Shown here: positions 34,722 to 43,421 of the stretch, piece after piece
Layout of the letters: every line of letters begins with the position of its first letter
Numbering within the stretch: position 1 is the first letter of the stretch
Assembly (NCBI RefSeq): GCF_000730605.1
Contig: NZ_BBIS01000046.1
Location: forward strand, 1 to 59,797
Direction: 5' to 3'
Origin: Pseudomonas monteilii NBRC 103158 = DSM 14164
GTDB taxonomy: Bacteria; Pseudomonadota; Gammaproteobacteria; Pseudomonadales; Pseudomonadaceae
DNA: 59,797 bases
Position numbers and translations under genes: made by a program
Notes under the pieces: generated by a model
The model's database searches: none
What the model saw: only the letters and a program-made list of their open reading frames with translations
What the model was told of the DNA's origin: nothing

Positions 34722-34769
34722 CCTGTACCGGCCTCTTCGCGGGCGCGCCCGCGAAGAGGCCGGTACAGG
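34722..34769. repeat. 48-base perfect palindrome (REP pair)
   Basis: CCTGTACCGGCCTCTTCGCG followed by GGCG reads the same on both strands about the centre 34745/34746, giving 24-base arms without a mismatch or a spacer. The sequence matches P. putida REP repeats, here two units head-to-head. Confidence 0.85.
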
Positions 34770-34921
34770 GGAAAGACTGACGTCAATTTTTTGATTTGCC
34801 GCTTTTGCCACCCGCCAATTGCCGCTTTCACCGCCCAAGGCGGAAGGCCTTTGCCGCTTTTCTGGCATCACCCTGACACCACCGTCCCTCGAAAGCCTGT
34901 GTTTCCGGGCTTTTCACGCGT

Positions 34922-34938
34922 TGGCACAGCCCTTGCTA
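34922..34938 (+). promoter_or_regulatory. Sigma-54 promoter of flgBCDE
   Basis: TGGCACAGCCCTTGCTA has the required GG (34923-34924) and GC (34935-34936) with ten bases between them, and matches TGGCAC-N5-TTGCT. It lies 48 bases before flgB. Hook-basal-body operons in Pseudomonas are driven by RpoN with FleQ/FleR. Confidence 0.88.
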
Positions 34939-34985
34939 TACCTTGCTCAACGACATTCCGGTCAACCTCTGAAGGTTTCCCCGAC

Positions 34986-35396
34986 ATGAGCATCAGCTTC
35001 GACAAGGCGCTTGGCATTCACGAAAAGGCACTGGGCTTCCGCGCCCAGCGCGCTGAAGTGCTGGCCAACAACATCGCCAACGCCGACACGCCCAACTACA
35101 AGGCGCGTGACATGGACTTTTCTTCGGTGCTCGCCGCCGAAACCAGCAAGCAGCAAAGCGGCCGCTTCGCCATGGACCGTACCAACAGCCGGCACATCGA
35201 AGCCGAAGGCCTCGCCATCGCCGCTGACGATACCCTCAAGTACCGCACGCCGCTGCAGCCGTCGATCGACCAGAACACCGTGGACGCGCAGATCGAGCAA
35301 TCGAACTACACCGAAAACGCCATCGGCTTCCAGGCCAGCTTCACGTTGCTCAACAGTAAATTCAAAGGGCTGGTTTCCGCCCTGCGGGGAGAATGA
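34986..35396 (+). CDS. flgB: Flagellar proximal rod protein FlgB
   Basis: A 136-residue rod protein. The N-terminal ANNIANADTPNYKARD motif is the flagellar axial-protein signature. FlgB forms part of the proximal rod with FlgC and FlgF. First gene after the sigma-54 promoter. GAAGG lies 14 bases upstream. Confidence 0.95.
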   Translation: MSISFDKALGIHEKALGFRAQRAEVLANNIANADTPNYKARDMDFSSVLAAETSKQQSGRFAMDRTNSRHIEAEGLAIAADDTLKYRTPLQPSIDQNTVDAQIEQSNYTENAIGFQASFTLLNSKFKGLVSALRGE

Positions 35397-35398
35397 CC

Positions 35399-35842
35399 AT
35401 GTCCCTTTCCAGTGTTTTCAACATTGCCGGTAGCGGTATGAGCGCGCAGAACACGCGCCTGAATACCGTGGCGTCCAACATCGCCAACGCCGAGACCGTG
35501 TCTTCGAGCATCGACCAGACCTACCGCGCTCGCCACCCGGTGTTCGCCACCACCTTCCAGGACGCACAGGCCGGCAGCAGCCAGTCGCTGTTCGAAGACC
35601 AGGGTGAGGCAGGGCAGGGCGTGCAGGTAAAAGGCATCGTCGAAGACCAGAGCACCCTGGAGGCCCGTTACGAGCCGAACCACCCGGCGGCGAACAAGGA
35701 CGGCTACGTCTACTACCCGAACGTCAACGTGGTCGAGGAGATGGCTGACATGATCTCTGCCAGCCGCGCGTTCCAGACCAATGCCGAACTGATGAACACG
35801 GCCAAGACCATGATGCAGAAAGTGCTGACCCTGGGGCAGTGA
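35399..35842 (+). CDS. flgC: Flagellar proximal rod protein FlgC
   Basis: A 147-residue rod protein (MSLSSVFNIAGSGMSAQNTR, then ASNIANAETVSSS). ATG 35399 has GGGGAG eight bases upstream; an earlier ATG at 35393 overlaps the flgB stop but is too close to that site. The C-terminal VNVVEEMADMISASRAFQTN block is typical. Confidence 0.95.
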   Translation: MSLSSVFNIAGSGMSAQNTRLNTVASNIANAETVSSSIDQTYRARHPVFATTFQDAQAGSSQSLFEDQGEAGQGVQVKGIVEDQSTLEARYEPNHPAANKDGYVYYPNVNVVEEMADMISASRAFQTNAELMNTAKTMMQKVLTLGQ

Positions 35843-35857
35843 TAAGGAATTCGGACC

Positions 35858-36562
35858 ATGGCAATCGATACTAACGGTGTGAACCTCAATGACGTGCTGT
35901 CGGCGTCGGGCGTGGGCACCAGCACCAAAAAGACCACGGACACTGCATCCAAGACTGGCACCGATTCGCTCGGCAAAGATGCTTTCCTGCAGTTGCTTGT
36001 CACCCAGATGCAGCACCAGAACCCGCTGGACCCGCAGGATAACGGCGAGTTCGTTGCCCAGCTGGCGCAGTTCAGCAGCCTGGAAGGTATTACCTCGCTG
36101 AACGACTCGGTCAGCGCCATCACCAGTGCCATGGCTTCGTCCCAGGCGCTTCAGGCATCGTCGCTGGTAGGGCGGTCGGTGGTGGTTCAGAACGACAAGG
36201 CCGTGGTTGACACCGCTGAAAGCTTCAATGCCCAGTTCGTTGTGCCCCAGGCCATCAGTGAAGCGAAGATCACCATCAAGGACAAGGACGGCAACACGGT
36301 CAAGACCATCGAGTTGGGTGAGCAGAAAGCCGGTTACGCCGACTTCATCTGGGACGGTACCAACAACAGTGGCGAGAAAGTGGACCCGGGCACTTACACC
36401 TTCACTGCAAGCACCACAGTCGATGGCAAGGCGGTGCAAATGAGCACGCTGTTGCCGGCCAAGGTCACCAGTGTCAGCTTCAGTGCCTCGGGCGAAATGG
36501 TGCTCAACCTTGCCGGTGTAGGCAAGGTCTCCCTCTCCGACGTGCAAACCATCGGTATCTAA
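35858..36562 (+). CDS. flgD: Flagellar hook cap protein FlgD
   Basis: A 234-residue protein that caps and guides growth of the hook and leaves when the hook is done. The N-terminal block FLQLLVTQMQHQNPLDPQDNGEFVAQLAQFSSLEG is diagnostic. An FlgD Ig/Tudor region follows (DFIWDGTNNSGEKVDPGTYTF). It starts 15 bases after flgC. Confidence 0.95.
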   Translation: MAIDTNGVNLNDVLSASGVGTSTKKTTDTASKTGTDSLGKDAFLQLLVTQMQHQNPLDPQDNGEFVAQLAQFSSLEGITSLNDSVSAITSAMASSQALQASSLVGRSVVVQNDKAVVDTAESFNAQFVVPQAISEAKITIKDKDGNTVKTIELGEQKAGYADFIWDGTNNSGEKVDPGTYTFTASTTVDGKAVQMSTLLPAKVTSVSFSASGEMVLNLAGVGKVSLSDVQTIGI

Positions 36563-36593
36563 GGCCCGCTAGAGCGGCAAAAGGAGCGAATTC

Positions 36594-38348
36594 ATGTCTT
36601 TCAATATCGGCCTTAGCGGTCTGTACGCAGCCAACAAGCAGCTGGATGTCACCGGCAACAACATCGCCAACGTCAATACCACGGGCTTCAAGTCCTCGCG
36701 CGCCGAGTTCGCGGATGTGTATGCAGGCGCCAACCGCCTGGGTGTGGGCAAGAATCAGGTGGGCAATGGTGTGCGGCTGGCGGCCATTTCTCAGCAGTTC
36801 ACCCAAGGTGATGTAAACACCACGGGCAACGTGCTGGACATGGGCATCCAGGGGCAGGGCTTCTTCGTGCTGTCTGACAACGGCTCGAAGGTATACACCC
36901 GGGCGGGCTCCTTCCAGCCAAGCAAGGACAACTTCGTCGAAACCTCCGATGGCCTGCGCCTGCAAGGTTACATGGCGGATGCCACCGGCAAGATCCAGAA
37001 AGGCGTCCTGACCGACCTGAAGATCGATACGTCGGCATTGCAGCCCAAGCCGACCTCGTTGATCGACCAGGGCATCAATCTGAACTCCTCGGCGGCCTCG
37101 ATTCCTTTCCTGGTGTATGACAACACCAAGCCGCCGTCCATGGCTGCATTCGACCCGGCGGACCCAAGCACTTATCAGCGCTCCAGCACCAGTACCGTGC
37201 TGGATGCTAACGGTGTTCAGCACGAAGTGCAGCAGTACTACCGCAAGACCGACACCAACGAATGGACCATGTACACGCTGGTCGACGGTCGCAACCCGTT
37301 CGACCCGGCCAGTACCACCCCGCTGGCCGGCACCATCAACTACAACAGTGATGGCACCATCGGCTCCATGGTGGCTGACACCACGGGCGTGCCAAGTGGT
37401 GCTTCGTTCACGGTCAGCAATGGCGCGTTTGCCATGACCGGCTGGGTGCCGGCCACTCAGGATGCCAATGGTGACTGGGTTGCCAGTGGTGCGGCAGGTA
37501 CCGACCAGTCGCTGGGTGTCACCTCGCCTGCCTTGGTGGCGAACAAGCCGTTCGACCCTTCCGACGATACGACCTATACCCGCTCGTTCCCGACCAAGGT
37601 GTATGACAGCCAGGGCAACGAACACACCATGGAGCAGTTCTATCGCAAGACCGGTACCAACGAGTGGACCATGTACACCCTCGTTGACGGGCGCAACCCT
37701 TTCAATCCGGGCAGCACAGAGCCGCTGGTGGGCACGATCGCATTCAACAGCGATGGCTCGGTCAACTCGATGACAGCCGACAACACCGGGCACCCAGCGG
37801 GCACCTCGTTCACGGTCGTCAACAATACCTTCAGCATGATTGGCTGGGTGCCGGCAGCCGAAGATGCTTCGGGTAACTGGAGTGCCAACGGTGCGGTGGG
37901 CGATGCTGCCGGCATGAAAATGTCGATGGCCAGCACCACCTCCTACAACACTGAAACGGCGCGTATGTCTCAGTCCCAAGACGGTTATGCCACGGGCATC
38001 CTGTCCAACCTGAGCATCGACGCGACGGGTGTATTGTTCGCCTCCTTCAGCAATGGCCAGTCGCGCGCCATTGGTCAGGTAGCGCTGGCGAGTTTCGCCA
38101 ACGAGCAGGGGCTGCAGCAAATCGGCAGTACCCGTTGGACCGAGACCTACAACTCGGGCATTCCGGGTATCGACTCGCCGAAAACCGGTACCTTGGGCGC
38201 GATCGAGTCCAACTCGCTGGAAGGCTCCAACGTCAACCTGACGCAGGAGCTGGTTGATCTGATCAAGGCGCAGAGCTACTACCAGGCGAACGCCAAGACC
38301 ATTTCGACCGAAAGTACCGTCATGCAGACCATCATTCAGATGACTTGA
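36594..38348 (+). CDS. flgE: Flagellar hook protein FlgE with internal duplication
   Basis: A 584-residue hook subunit, longer than the usual 400-460. Axial-protein ends are standard (MSFNIGLSGLYAANKQLDVT, NNIANVNTTGFKSS; C-terminal QELVDLIKAQSYYQANAKTI). The middle holds a tandem repeat of 134 residues: FDP...RKTDTNEWTMYTLVDGRNP from about residue 186 and FDP...RKTGTNEWTMYTLVDGRNP from about residue 320, each ending with a GWVPA..DA.G.W segment. The extra unit should enlarge the outer domain of the hook. A terminator follows the gene. Confidence 0.95.
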   Translation: MSFNIGLSGLYAANKQLDVTGNNIANVNTTGFKSSRAEFADVYAGANRLGVGKNQVGNGVRLAAISQQFTQGDVNTTGNVLDMGIQGQGFFVLSDNGSKVYTRAGSFQPSKDNFVETSDGLRLQGYMADATGKIQKGVLTDLKIDTSALQPKPTSLIDQGINLNSSAASIPFLVYDNTKPPSMAAFDPADPSTYQRSSTSTVLDANGVQHEVQQYYRKTDTNEWTMYTLVDGRNPFDPASTTPLAGTINYNSDGTIGSMVADTTGVPSGASFTVSNGAFAMTGWVPATQDANGDWVASGAAGTDQSLGVTSPALVANKPFDPSDDTTYTRSFPTKVYDSQGNEHTMEQFYRKTGTNEWTMYTLVDGRNPFNPGSTEPLVGTIAFNSDGSVNSMTADNTGHPAGTSFTVVNNTFSMIGWVPAAEDASGNWSANGAVGDAAGMKMSMASTTSYNTETARMSQSQDGYATGILSNLSIDATGVLFASFSNGQSRAIGQVALASFANEQGLQQIGSTRWTETYNSGIPGIDSPKTGTLGAIESNSLEGSNVNLTQELVDLIKAQSYYQANAKTISTESTVMQTIIQMT

Positions 38349-38373
38349 TCGTGATTGTTTGAGTGCGTACAGG

Positions 38374-38408
38374 CGAACCCCTTTCTCGTGAAGGGGTTCG
38401 TCGTTTTT
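38374..38408 (+). terminator. Terminator after flgE
   Basis: CGAACCCCTT (38374-38383) pairs with AAGGGGTTCG (38391-38400), then TCGTTTTT. It ends the flgBCDE transcript, consistent with a separate promoter for flgF. Confidence 0.88.
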
Positions 38409-38420
38409 GCAGGAGGGGTG

Positions 38421-38609
38421 ATGAAAAGGCTGTTTGTCGCAATGCTGGTTGCCTGCTGTCTTGGTCAGCTGCAGGCGGCGCCAGCGCCTTACTGGCGATG
38501 GGAAAGCCTGGTGGATGGGCGTCTGGTGTGTTCGCAGTGGTCGCCAGGTGAGGGCTGGAGGCGCTTTGCCGGGCCTTACAACAATGCGCGTTGCCGTGAC
38601 CTGCCGTAG
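38421..38609 (+). CDS. Small putative exported protein between flgE and flgF
   Basis: A 62-residue product. ATG 38421 follows AGGAGGGGTG, an excellent ribosome binding site, and the protein opens with a clear signal peptide (MKRLFVAMLVACCLGQLQAA). The mature part is about 42 residues, rich in Trp and Arg (YWRWESL, CSQWSPGEGWRRF) with two cysteines that could form a disulfide. It lies between the flgE terminator and the flgF promoter, so how it is transcribed is unclear. Function unknown. Confidence 0.7.
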   Translation: MKRLFVAMLVACCLGQLQAAPAPYWRWESLVDGRLVCSQWSPGEGWRRFAGPYNNARCRDLP

Positions 38610-38739
38610 GCACGGGGTTGCCTGTAGATGAACCCGTTTTGCCGCCAGCGGCAAAGCAGCGCCGGATAACCGGCGGCTGTCGCCGCCCGGGCTTTCCCAA
38701 TTGCCCGTATTCATGGGCTTTTTCGTGCTTTTGGCAAGT

Positions 38740-38755
38740 TGGTTCGGAACTTGCT
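38740..38755 (+). promoter_or_regulatory. Sigma-54 promoter of flgF
   Basis: TGGTTCGGAACTTGCT has GG (38741-38742) and GC (38753-38754) exactly ten bases apart and the -12 TTGCT. It is 60 bases before flgF and fits the second RpoN-dependent hook-basal-body transcript. Confidence 0.78.
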
Positions 38756-38814
38756 TTAGCCCCTGTAGAGCAACGGCGAACGGCAACCGGCCGCCAGTGC
38801 AACGGAGGATGATT

Positions 38815-39555
38815 GTGGACAAGATGCTTTATGTGGCCATGACCGGGGCCAGCCAGAACGCGCTGGCGCAGAAGGCGCATGCCAACAACCTGGCCAACAT
38901 TTCTACCAATGGTTTTCAGCGTGACCTGGAGCAGGCGCGTTCGATGCCGGTGTTCGGTGACAGCTTTCCGGCGCGTGCCTTTGCCATGACCGAGCGCCCG
39001 GGCACCGATTTCAGTGAAGGCCCGATGGTGGAAACCGGCCGCGACCTGGATGTGACCGTGAGCGGTAATGGTTTCATCGCCGTGCAAGCGCCAGATGGCA
39101 GTGAAGCGTATGTGCGTACCGGTAGCCTGAACATCGACGCCCTCGGGGTGTTGCGTGCTGGCAACGGCATGCCTGTGCTCGGCAACGGCGGCCCTATTGC
39201 CATCCCGCCAGAGCAAAAGGTCGAAGTCGGCTCCGATGGCACCATCAGCATCCGCTCCATGGGTGAAGACCCACGGGTGATGGCAGAAGTCGACCGCATC
39301 AAGCTGGTCAACCCCGACACCAAAGGCCTGACCAAAGGCCAGGACGGGCTGATTCACACCACGTCTGGCCAACCCGCCGATGCCGACATCAACGTGCGGG
39401 TGGTATCGGGCTTTCTGCAAGGCAGCAACGTCAACGCTGTCGAGGAAATGACCTCTGTACTGGCGCTGTCCCGTCAGTTCGAACTGCACGTCAAGATGAT
39501 GAACGCGGCCAAGGAAGGCGATGAAGCCATGGCGCGTGTTTTGCAACTCGGCTAA
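38815..39555 (+). CDS. flgF: Flagellar proximal rod protein FlgF
   Basis: A 246-residue rod protein. The frame is open to 38701, but the family N-terminus MDKMLYVAMTGASQNA begins at GTG 38815, which has CGGAGG eight bases upstream. NNLANISTNGF is the axial-protein signature. Confidence 0.94.
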   Translation: MDKMLYVAMTGASQNALAQKAHANNLANISTNGFQRDLEQARSMPVFGDSFPARAFAMTERPGTDFSEGPMVETGRDLDVTVSGNGFIAVQAPDGSEAYVRTGSLNIDALGVLRAGNGMPVLGNGGPIAIPPEQKVEVGSDGTISIRSMGEDPRVMAEVDRIKLVNPDTKGLTKGQDGLIHTTSGQPADADINVRVVSGFLQGSNVNAVEEMTSVLALSRQFELHVKMMNAAKEGDEAMARVLQLG

Positions 39556-39603
39556 CCACATTTGAACGGGTGCCGTAAATCAGGCGCACGAGGAGAACAC
39601 TAA

Positions 39604-40389
39604 ATGCTTCCGGCTCTCTGGGTCGCTAAAACCGGCCTGTCCGCACAGGACACCAACCTGACGGTCATCTCCAACAACCTGGCCAACGTCTCGACCACCG
39701 GCTTCAAGCGTGATCGTGCCGAATTCCAGGACCTGCTGTACCAGATCAAGCGTCAGCCAGGTGCGCAGTCTACCCAGGACAGCGAGCTGCCGTCGGGCCT
39801 GCAGGTCGGTACCGGTGTGCGCATTGTCGGCACGCAGAAAAACTTCCAGACCGGCAGCTTGCAGACCACGGAGAACCCGTTGGACATGGCCGTCAATGGC
39901 CGTGGCTTCTTCCAGATCCTGCAACCTGACGGCACCGTCTCCTACACCCGCGACGGTACGTTCCACCTGAACTCCGACGGCCAGATCGTCAACGCCGATG
40001 GCCTGGCGCTGGAGCCTGCCATCGTGGTCCCGAACGACGCCCAGACCTTCACGGTCGGCCAGGACGGCACCGTGTCGATCACCACCGCCGGCAACCCGGC
40101 TGCGCAGGTTATCGGCAACATTCAGACCGCCGACTTCATCAACCCGGCTGGCCTGCAGGCAATGGGTAACAACCTGTTCCTGGAAACCGCTGCCAGTGGT
40201 GCGCCGCAGGTCGGCACCCCAGGCCTCAACGGCTTCGGCACTACCCTGCAGCAGACGCTGGAAAACTCCAACGTCAGCACGGTGGAAGAGCTGGTGAACA
40301 TGATCACCACCCAGCGTGCCTACGAGATGAACTCCAAGGTCATCTCCACCGCCGACCAGATGCTGTCGTTCGTGACCCAACAGCTCTAA
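39604..40389 (+). CDS. flgG: Flagellar distal rod protein FlgG
   Basis: A 261-residue distal rod subunit (MLPALWVAKTGLSAQDTNLT; ISNNLANVSTTGFKRDRAEF). The C-terminus NVSTVEELVNMITTQRAYEMNSKVI is typical. Length fits the family. GAGGAGAAC precedes the ATG. Confidence 0.96.
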   Translation: MLPALWVAKTGLSAQDTNLTVISNNLANVSTTGFKRDRAEFQDLLYQIKRQPGAQSTQDSELPSGLQVGTGVRIVGTQKNFQTGSLQTTENPLDMAVNGRGFFQILQPDGTVSYTRDGTFHLNSDGQIVNADGLALEPAIVVPNDAQTFTVGQDGTVSITTAGNPAAQVIGNIQTADFINPAGLQAMGNNLFLETAASGAPQVGTPGLNGFGTTLQQTLENSNVSTVEELVNMITTQRAYEMNSKVISTADQMLSFVTQQL

Positions 40390-40425
40390 GCCCTGTCGCT
40401 TCGTTACACCCGTGAGGTATGCATC

Positions 40426-41121
40426 ATGAATCGTCTGTTGTCCGTGTTCGCCCTGGGGGGGGCGGTGTTGCTGGCAGGTTGCGTCGGCCCGACGCCCAAG
40501 CCCAACGACCCGTACTATGCGCCGGTCCTGCCGCGCACCCCGTTGCCGGCGGCGGCCAACAACGGTTCGATCTACCAGGCCGGTTTCGAGCAGAACCTGT
40601 ACAGCGACCGCAAGGCGTTCCGGGTAGGTGACATCATCACCATCACGCTCAACGAACGCACGTCCGCCAGCAAGAACGCCGGTTCGCAGATCCAGAAAAA
40701 CAGCAACGCCAACATCGGCCTGACCTCGCTGTTCGGCACTACGCCAAACACCAACAACCCGTTTGGCGGCGGTGATCTGTCACTGGAGGCCGGCTACAAC
40801 GGCGAGCGCACCACCAAGGGGGATAGCAAGGCTACCCAGGGCAACACCCTGACCGGCTCCATCACCGTCACCGTGGCCGAAGTGCTGCCCAACGGCATCA
40901 TCGCCGTGCGTGGCGAGAAGTGGCTGACCCTGAACACAGGCGAAGAACTGGTGCGTATTGCCGGCATGATCCGCGCTGACGATATCGCCACTGACAACAC
41001 CGTGCCGTCCACCCGTGTAGCCGATGCGCGCATCACCTATTCCGGTACCGGCTCGTTCGCCGATGCCAGCCAGCCCGGGTGGCTGGACCGCTTCTTCATC
41101 AGCCCGCTTTGGCCTTTCTGA
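40426..41121 (+). CDS. flgH: Flagellar L-ring lipoprotein FlgH
   Basis: A 231-residue outer-membrane lipoprotein that forms the L ring. The lipobox LLAGC puts the lipidated cysteine near residue 19. Family blocks are DIITITLNERTSASKNAGS and GEKWLTLNTGEELVRIAGMIRADDI. It begins 36 bases after flgG. Confidence 0.95.
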   Translation: MNRLLSVFALGGAVLLAGCVGPTPKPNDPYYAPVLPRTPLPAAANNGSIYQAGFEQNLYSDRKAFRVGDIITITLNERTSASKNAGSQIQKNSNANIGLTSLFGTTPNTNNPFGGGDLSLEAGYNGERTTKGDSKATQGNTLTGSITVTVAEVLPNGIIAVRGEKWLTLNTGEELVRIAGMIRADDIATDNTVPSTRVADARITYSGTGSFADASQPGWLDRFFISPLWPF

Positions 41122-41133
41122 GTACGGATGACC

Positions 41134-42243
41134 ATGTTCAACGTGAGGCAGCTGATTGCCACAACCCTGCTCTTGTCCTGTGCGTTCGCTGCCCAGGCCG
41201 AGCGCCTGAAGGACATTGCCAGCATCTCTGGCGTGCGTTCCAACCAGTTGATCGGTTACGGCTTGGTGGTAGGGCTGAACGGCACGGGTGACCAGACCAC
41301 CCAGACGCCATTCACCCTGCAAACCTTCAACAACATGCTGTCGCAGTTCGGCATCAAGGTGCCGGCCGGCTCCGGCAACGTGCAGCTGAAAAACGTCGCG
41401 GCGGTGTCGGTGCATGCCGACCTGCCGGCGTTCGCCAAGCCTGGCCAGGTGGTGGACATTACCGTTTCCTCGATCGGTAACTCGAAGAGCCTGCGCGGCG
41501 GCAGCCTGCTGATGACCCCGCTCAAGGGTATCGATGGCAACGTCTACGCCATTGCCCAAGGCAACCTGGTCGTCGGCGGCTTTGATGCAGAAGGCCGTGA
41601 CGGCTCGAAGATCACCGTCAACGTTCCGTCGGCCGGCCGTATTCCGGGTGGTGCCAGTGTCGAGCGTGCGGTGCCGAGCGGCTTCAACCAGGGTAATACC
41701 CTGACCCTGAACCTCAATCGCCCCGACTTCACCACCGCCAAGCGTATCGTCGACAAGGTCAACGACCTGCTCGGCCCTGGTGTGGCACAGGCCGTGGACG
41801 GTGGTTCGGTGCGCGTCAGTGCCCCGATGGATCCAAGCCAGCGCGTGGATTACCTGTCGATCCTGGAAAACCTCGAAATCGACCCGGGCCAGGCCGTGGC
41901 CAAGGTAATCATCAACTCGCGCACCGGCACCATCGTCATCGGCCAGAACGTCAAGGTGTCGCCAGCGGCGGTCACCCACGGCAGCCTGACCGTGACCATT
42001 ACCGAAGACCCGATCGTAAGCCAGCCCGGGCCGTTCTCCAACGGCCAGACCGCCGTGGTGCCGCGTTCGCGGGTCAATGCCGAGCAGGAAGCCAAGCCCA
42101 TGTTCAAGTTCGGGCCGGGCACCACGCTGGATGAAATCGTCCGCGCGGTAAACCAGGTGGGCGCAGCGCCTGGCGACCTGATGGCGATCCTTGAAGCCCT
42201 GAAACAGGCCGGCGCCTTGCAGGCCGACCTGATCGTGATCTGA
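41134..42243 (+). CDS. flgI: Flagellar P-ring protein FlgI
   Basis: A 369-residue periplasmic protein that forms the P ring around the rod. Signal peptide FNVRQLIATTLLLSCAFAAQA is followed by ERLKDIASISGVRSNQLIGYGLVVGLNGTGD, the family block. ATG 41134 gives the usual 369 residues; ATG 41128 is two codons earlier in frame. Confidence 0.95.
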   Translation: MFNVRQLIATTLLLSCAFAAQAERLKDIASISGVRSNQLIGYGLVVGLNGTGDQTTQTPFTLQTFNNMLSQFGIKVPAGSGNVQLKNVAAVSVHADLPAFAKPGQVVDITVSSIGNSKSLRGGSLLMTPLKGIDGNVYAIAQGNLVVGGFDAEGRDGSKITVNVPSAGRIPGGASVERAVPSGFNQGNTLTLNLNRPDFTTAKRIVDKVNDLLGPGVAQAVDGGSVRVSAPMDPSQRVDYLSILENLEIDPGQAVAKVIINSRTGTIVIGQNVKVSPAAVTHGSLTVTITEDPIVSQPGPFSNGQTAVVPRSRVNAEQEAKPMFKFGPGTTLDEIVRAVNQVGAAPGDLMAILEALKQAGALQADLIVI

Positions 42244-42254
42244 GGACGGCGCGG

Positions 42255-43409
42255 ATGAACAGCAAAAGCTTGGTTTCCGGCAGCGCCGACAGCGGTGCCT
42301 ACACCGACCTCAATCGCCTGAGCTCGCTCAAGCATGGCGACCGCGACAGCGATGCCAACGTGCGCAAGGTCGCCCAGGAGTTCGAGTCGCTGTTCATCAG
42401 CGAAATGCTCAAGGCCTCGCGCAAGGCCAGCGACGTGCTGGCCGACGACAACCCGATGAACACCGAAACGGTGAAGCAGTACCGTGACATGTATGACCAG
42501 CAACTGGCTGTGAGCATGTCGCGCGAAGGTGGCGGTATCGGGCTGCAGGATGTGCTGGTGCGCCAGCTGTCGAAGAACAAGGCCAGCCCGGCCAGCACCA
42601 GCCCGTTCGCACGTACCGAGGGCAATGCCCCTGCGTTGTGGGGCAACAAGGTGGCCGAGCCGGTGCATGCCGCCCAGTCGACCGCGACCCGCAACGACGT
42701 CGCAGCACTCAATTCACGGCGCCTGGCACTGCCGAGCAAACTCACCGACCGCTTGCTGGCCGGCATCGTGCCGTCGGCGGCCACTGCCAACACCGCCACT
42801 GTGCCTGCCCGTGACGGCCAGCAAGTGGCCAAGGCCTTCGCCGTGCCGGACAACGGCCTGCGCATCGTCGGCCGCGCCGTGGCCCAGCCGCCGCTGGCGC
42901 CGAACAAAGCCTTTGGCGACAGCGATGAATTCGTCGCCACCATGCTGCCGATGGCCGAACAGGCGGCCAAGCGCATTGGTATCGACCCACGCTACCTGGT
43001 GGCCCAGGCCGCACTGGAAACCGGGTGGGGCAAGTCGGTCATGCGCAACACCGACGGCAGCAGCAGCCACAACCTTTTCGGTATCAAGGCCACTGGCAAC
43101 TGGGACGGCGGCGAGGCGAGGGCGATTACCAGCGAGTACCGTGATGGCCAGTTCGTCAAGGAGACGGCGGTGTTCCGTTCGTACGATTCCTACCAGGACA
43201 GCTTCCACGACCTGGTCAGCCTGCTGCAGAACAATTCACGCTATCAAGATGCGGTGAAGGCCGCCGATAAACCAGAACAGTTCGTGCAAGAGTTGCAAAA
43301 GGCCGGGTATGCCACCGACCCGAATTACGCCAGCAAGATCTCGCAGATCGCAAGACAGATGAAGTCGTACGAGCACTACGCAATGCTCGGTACCGCAACA
43401 AAACTTTAA
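42255..43409 (+). CDS. flgJ: Flagellar rod assembly muramidase FlgJ
   Basis: A 384-residue bifunctional protein. The N-terminal rod-capping domain (about 30-105, VAQEFESLFISEMLKASR) is joined by a variable Ala-rich linker to a C-terminal glucosaminidase domain (about 220-375) with AQAALETGWGKSV, holding the catalytic Glu, and SSHNLFGIKATGNW. It opens the peptidoglycan for rod growth. Confidence 0.95.
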   Translation: MNSKSLVSGSADSGAYTDLNRLSSLKHGDRDSDANVRKVAQEFESLFISEMLKASRKASDVLADDNPMNTETVKQYRDMYDQQLAVSMSREGGGIGLQDVLVRQLSKNKASPASTSPFARTEGNAPALWGNKVAEPVHAAQSTATRNDVAALNSRRLALPSKLTDRLLAGIVPSAATANTATVPARDGQQVAKAFAVPDNGLRIVGRAVAQPPLAPNKAFGDSDEFVATMLPMAEQAAKRIGIDPRYLVAQAALETGWGKSVMRNTDGSSSHNLFGIKATGNWDGGEARAITSEYRDGQFVKETAVFRSYDSYQDSFHDLVSLLQNNSRYQDAVKAADKPEQFVQELQKAGYATDPNYASKISQIARQMKSYEHYAMLGTATKL

Positions 43410-43421
43410 GGGTATGGAACC

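Noticed and set aside
36504..38822. A 772-residue minus-strand frame across flgE.
   Set aside because: It is a shadow of flgE and its neighbours; its translation shows mirrored copies of the flgE duplication and no protein family.
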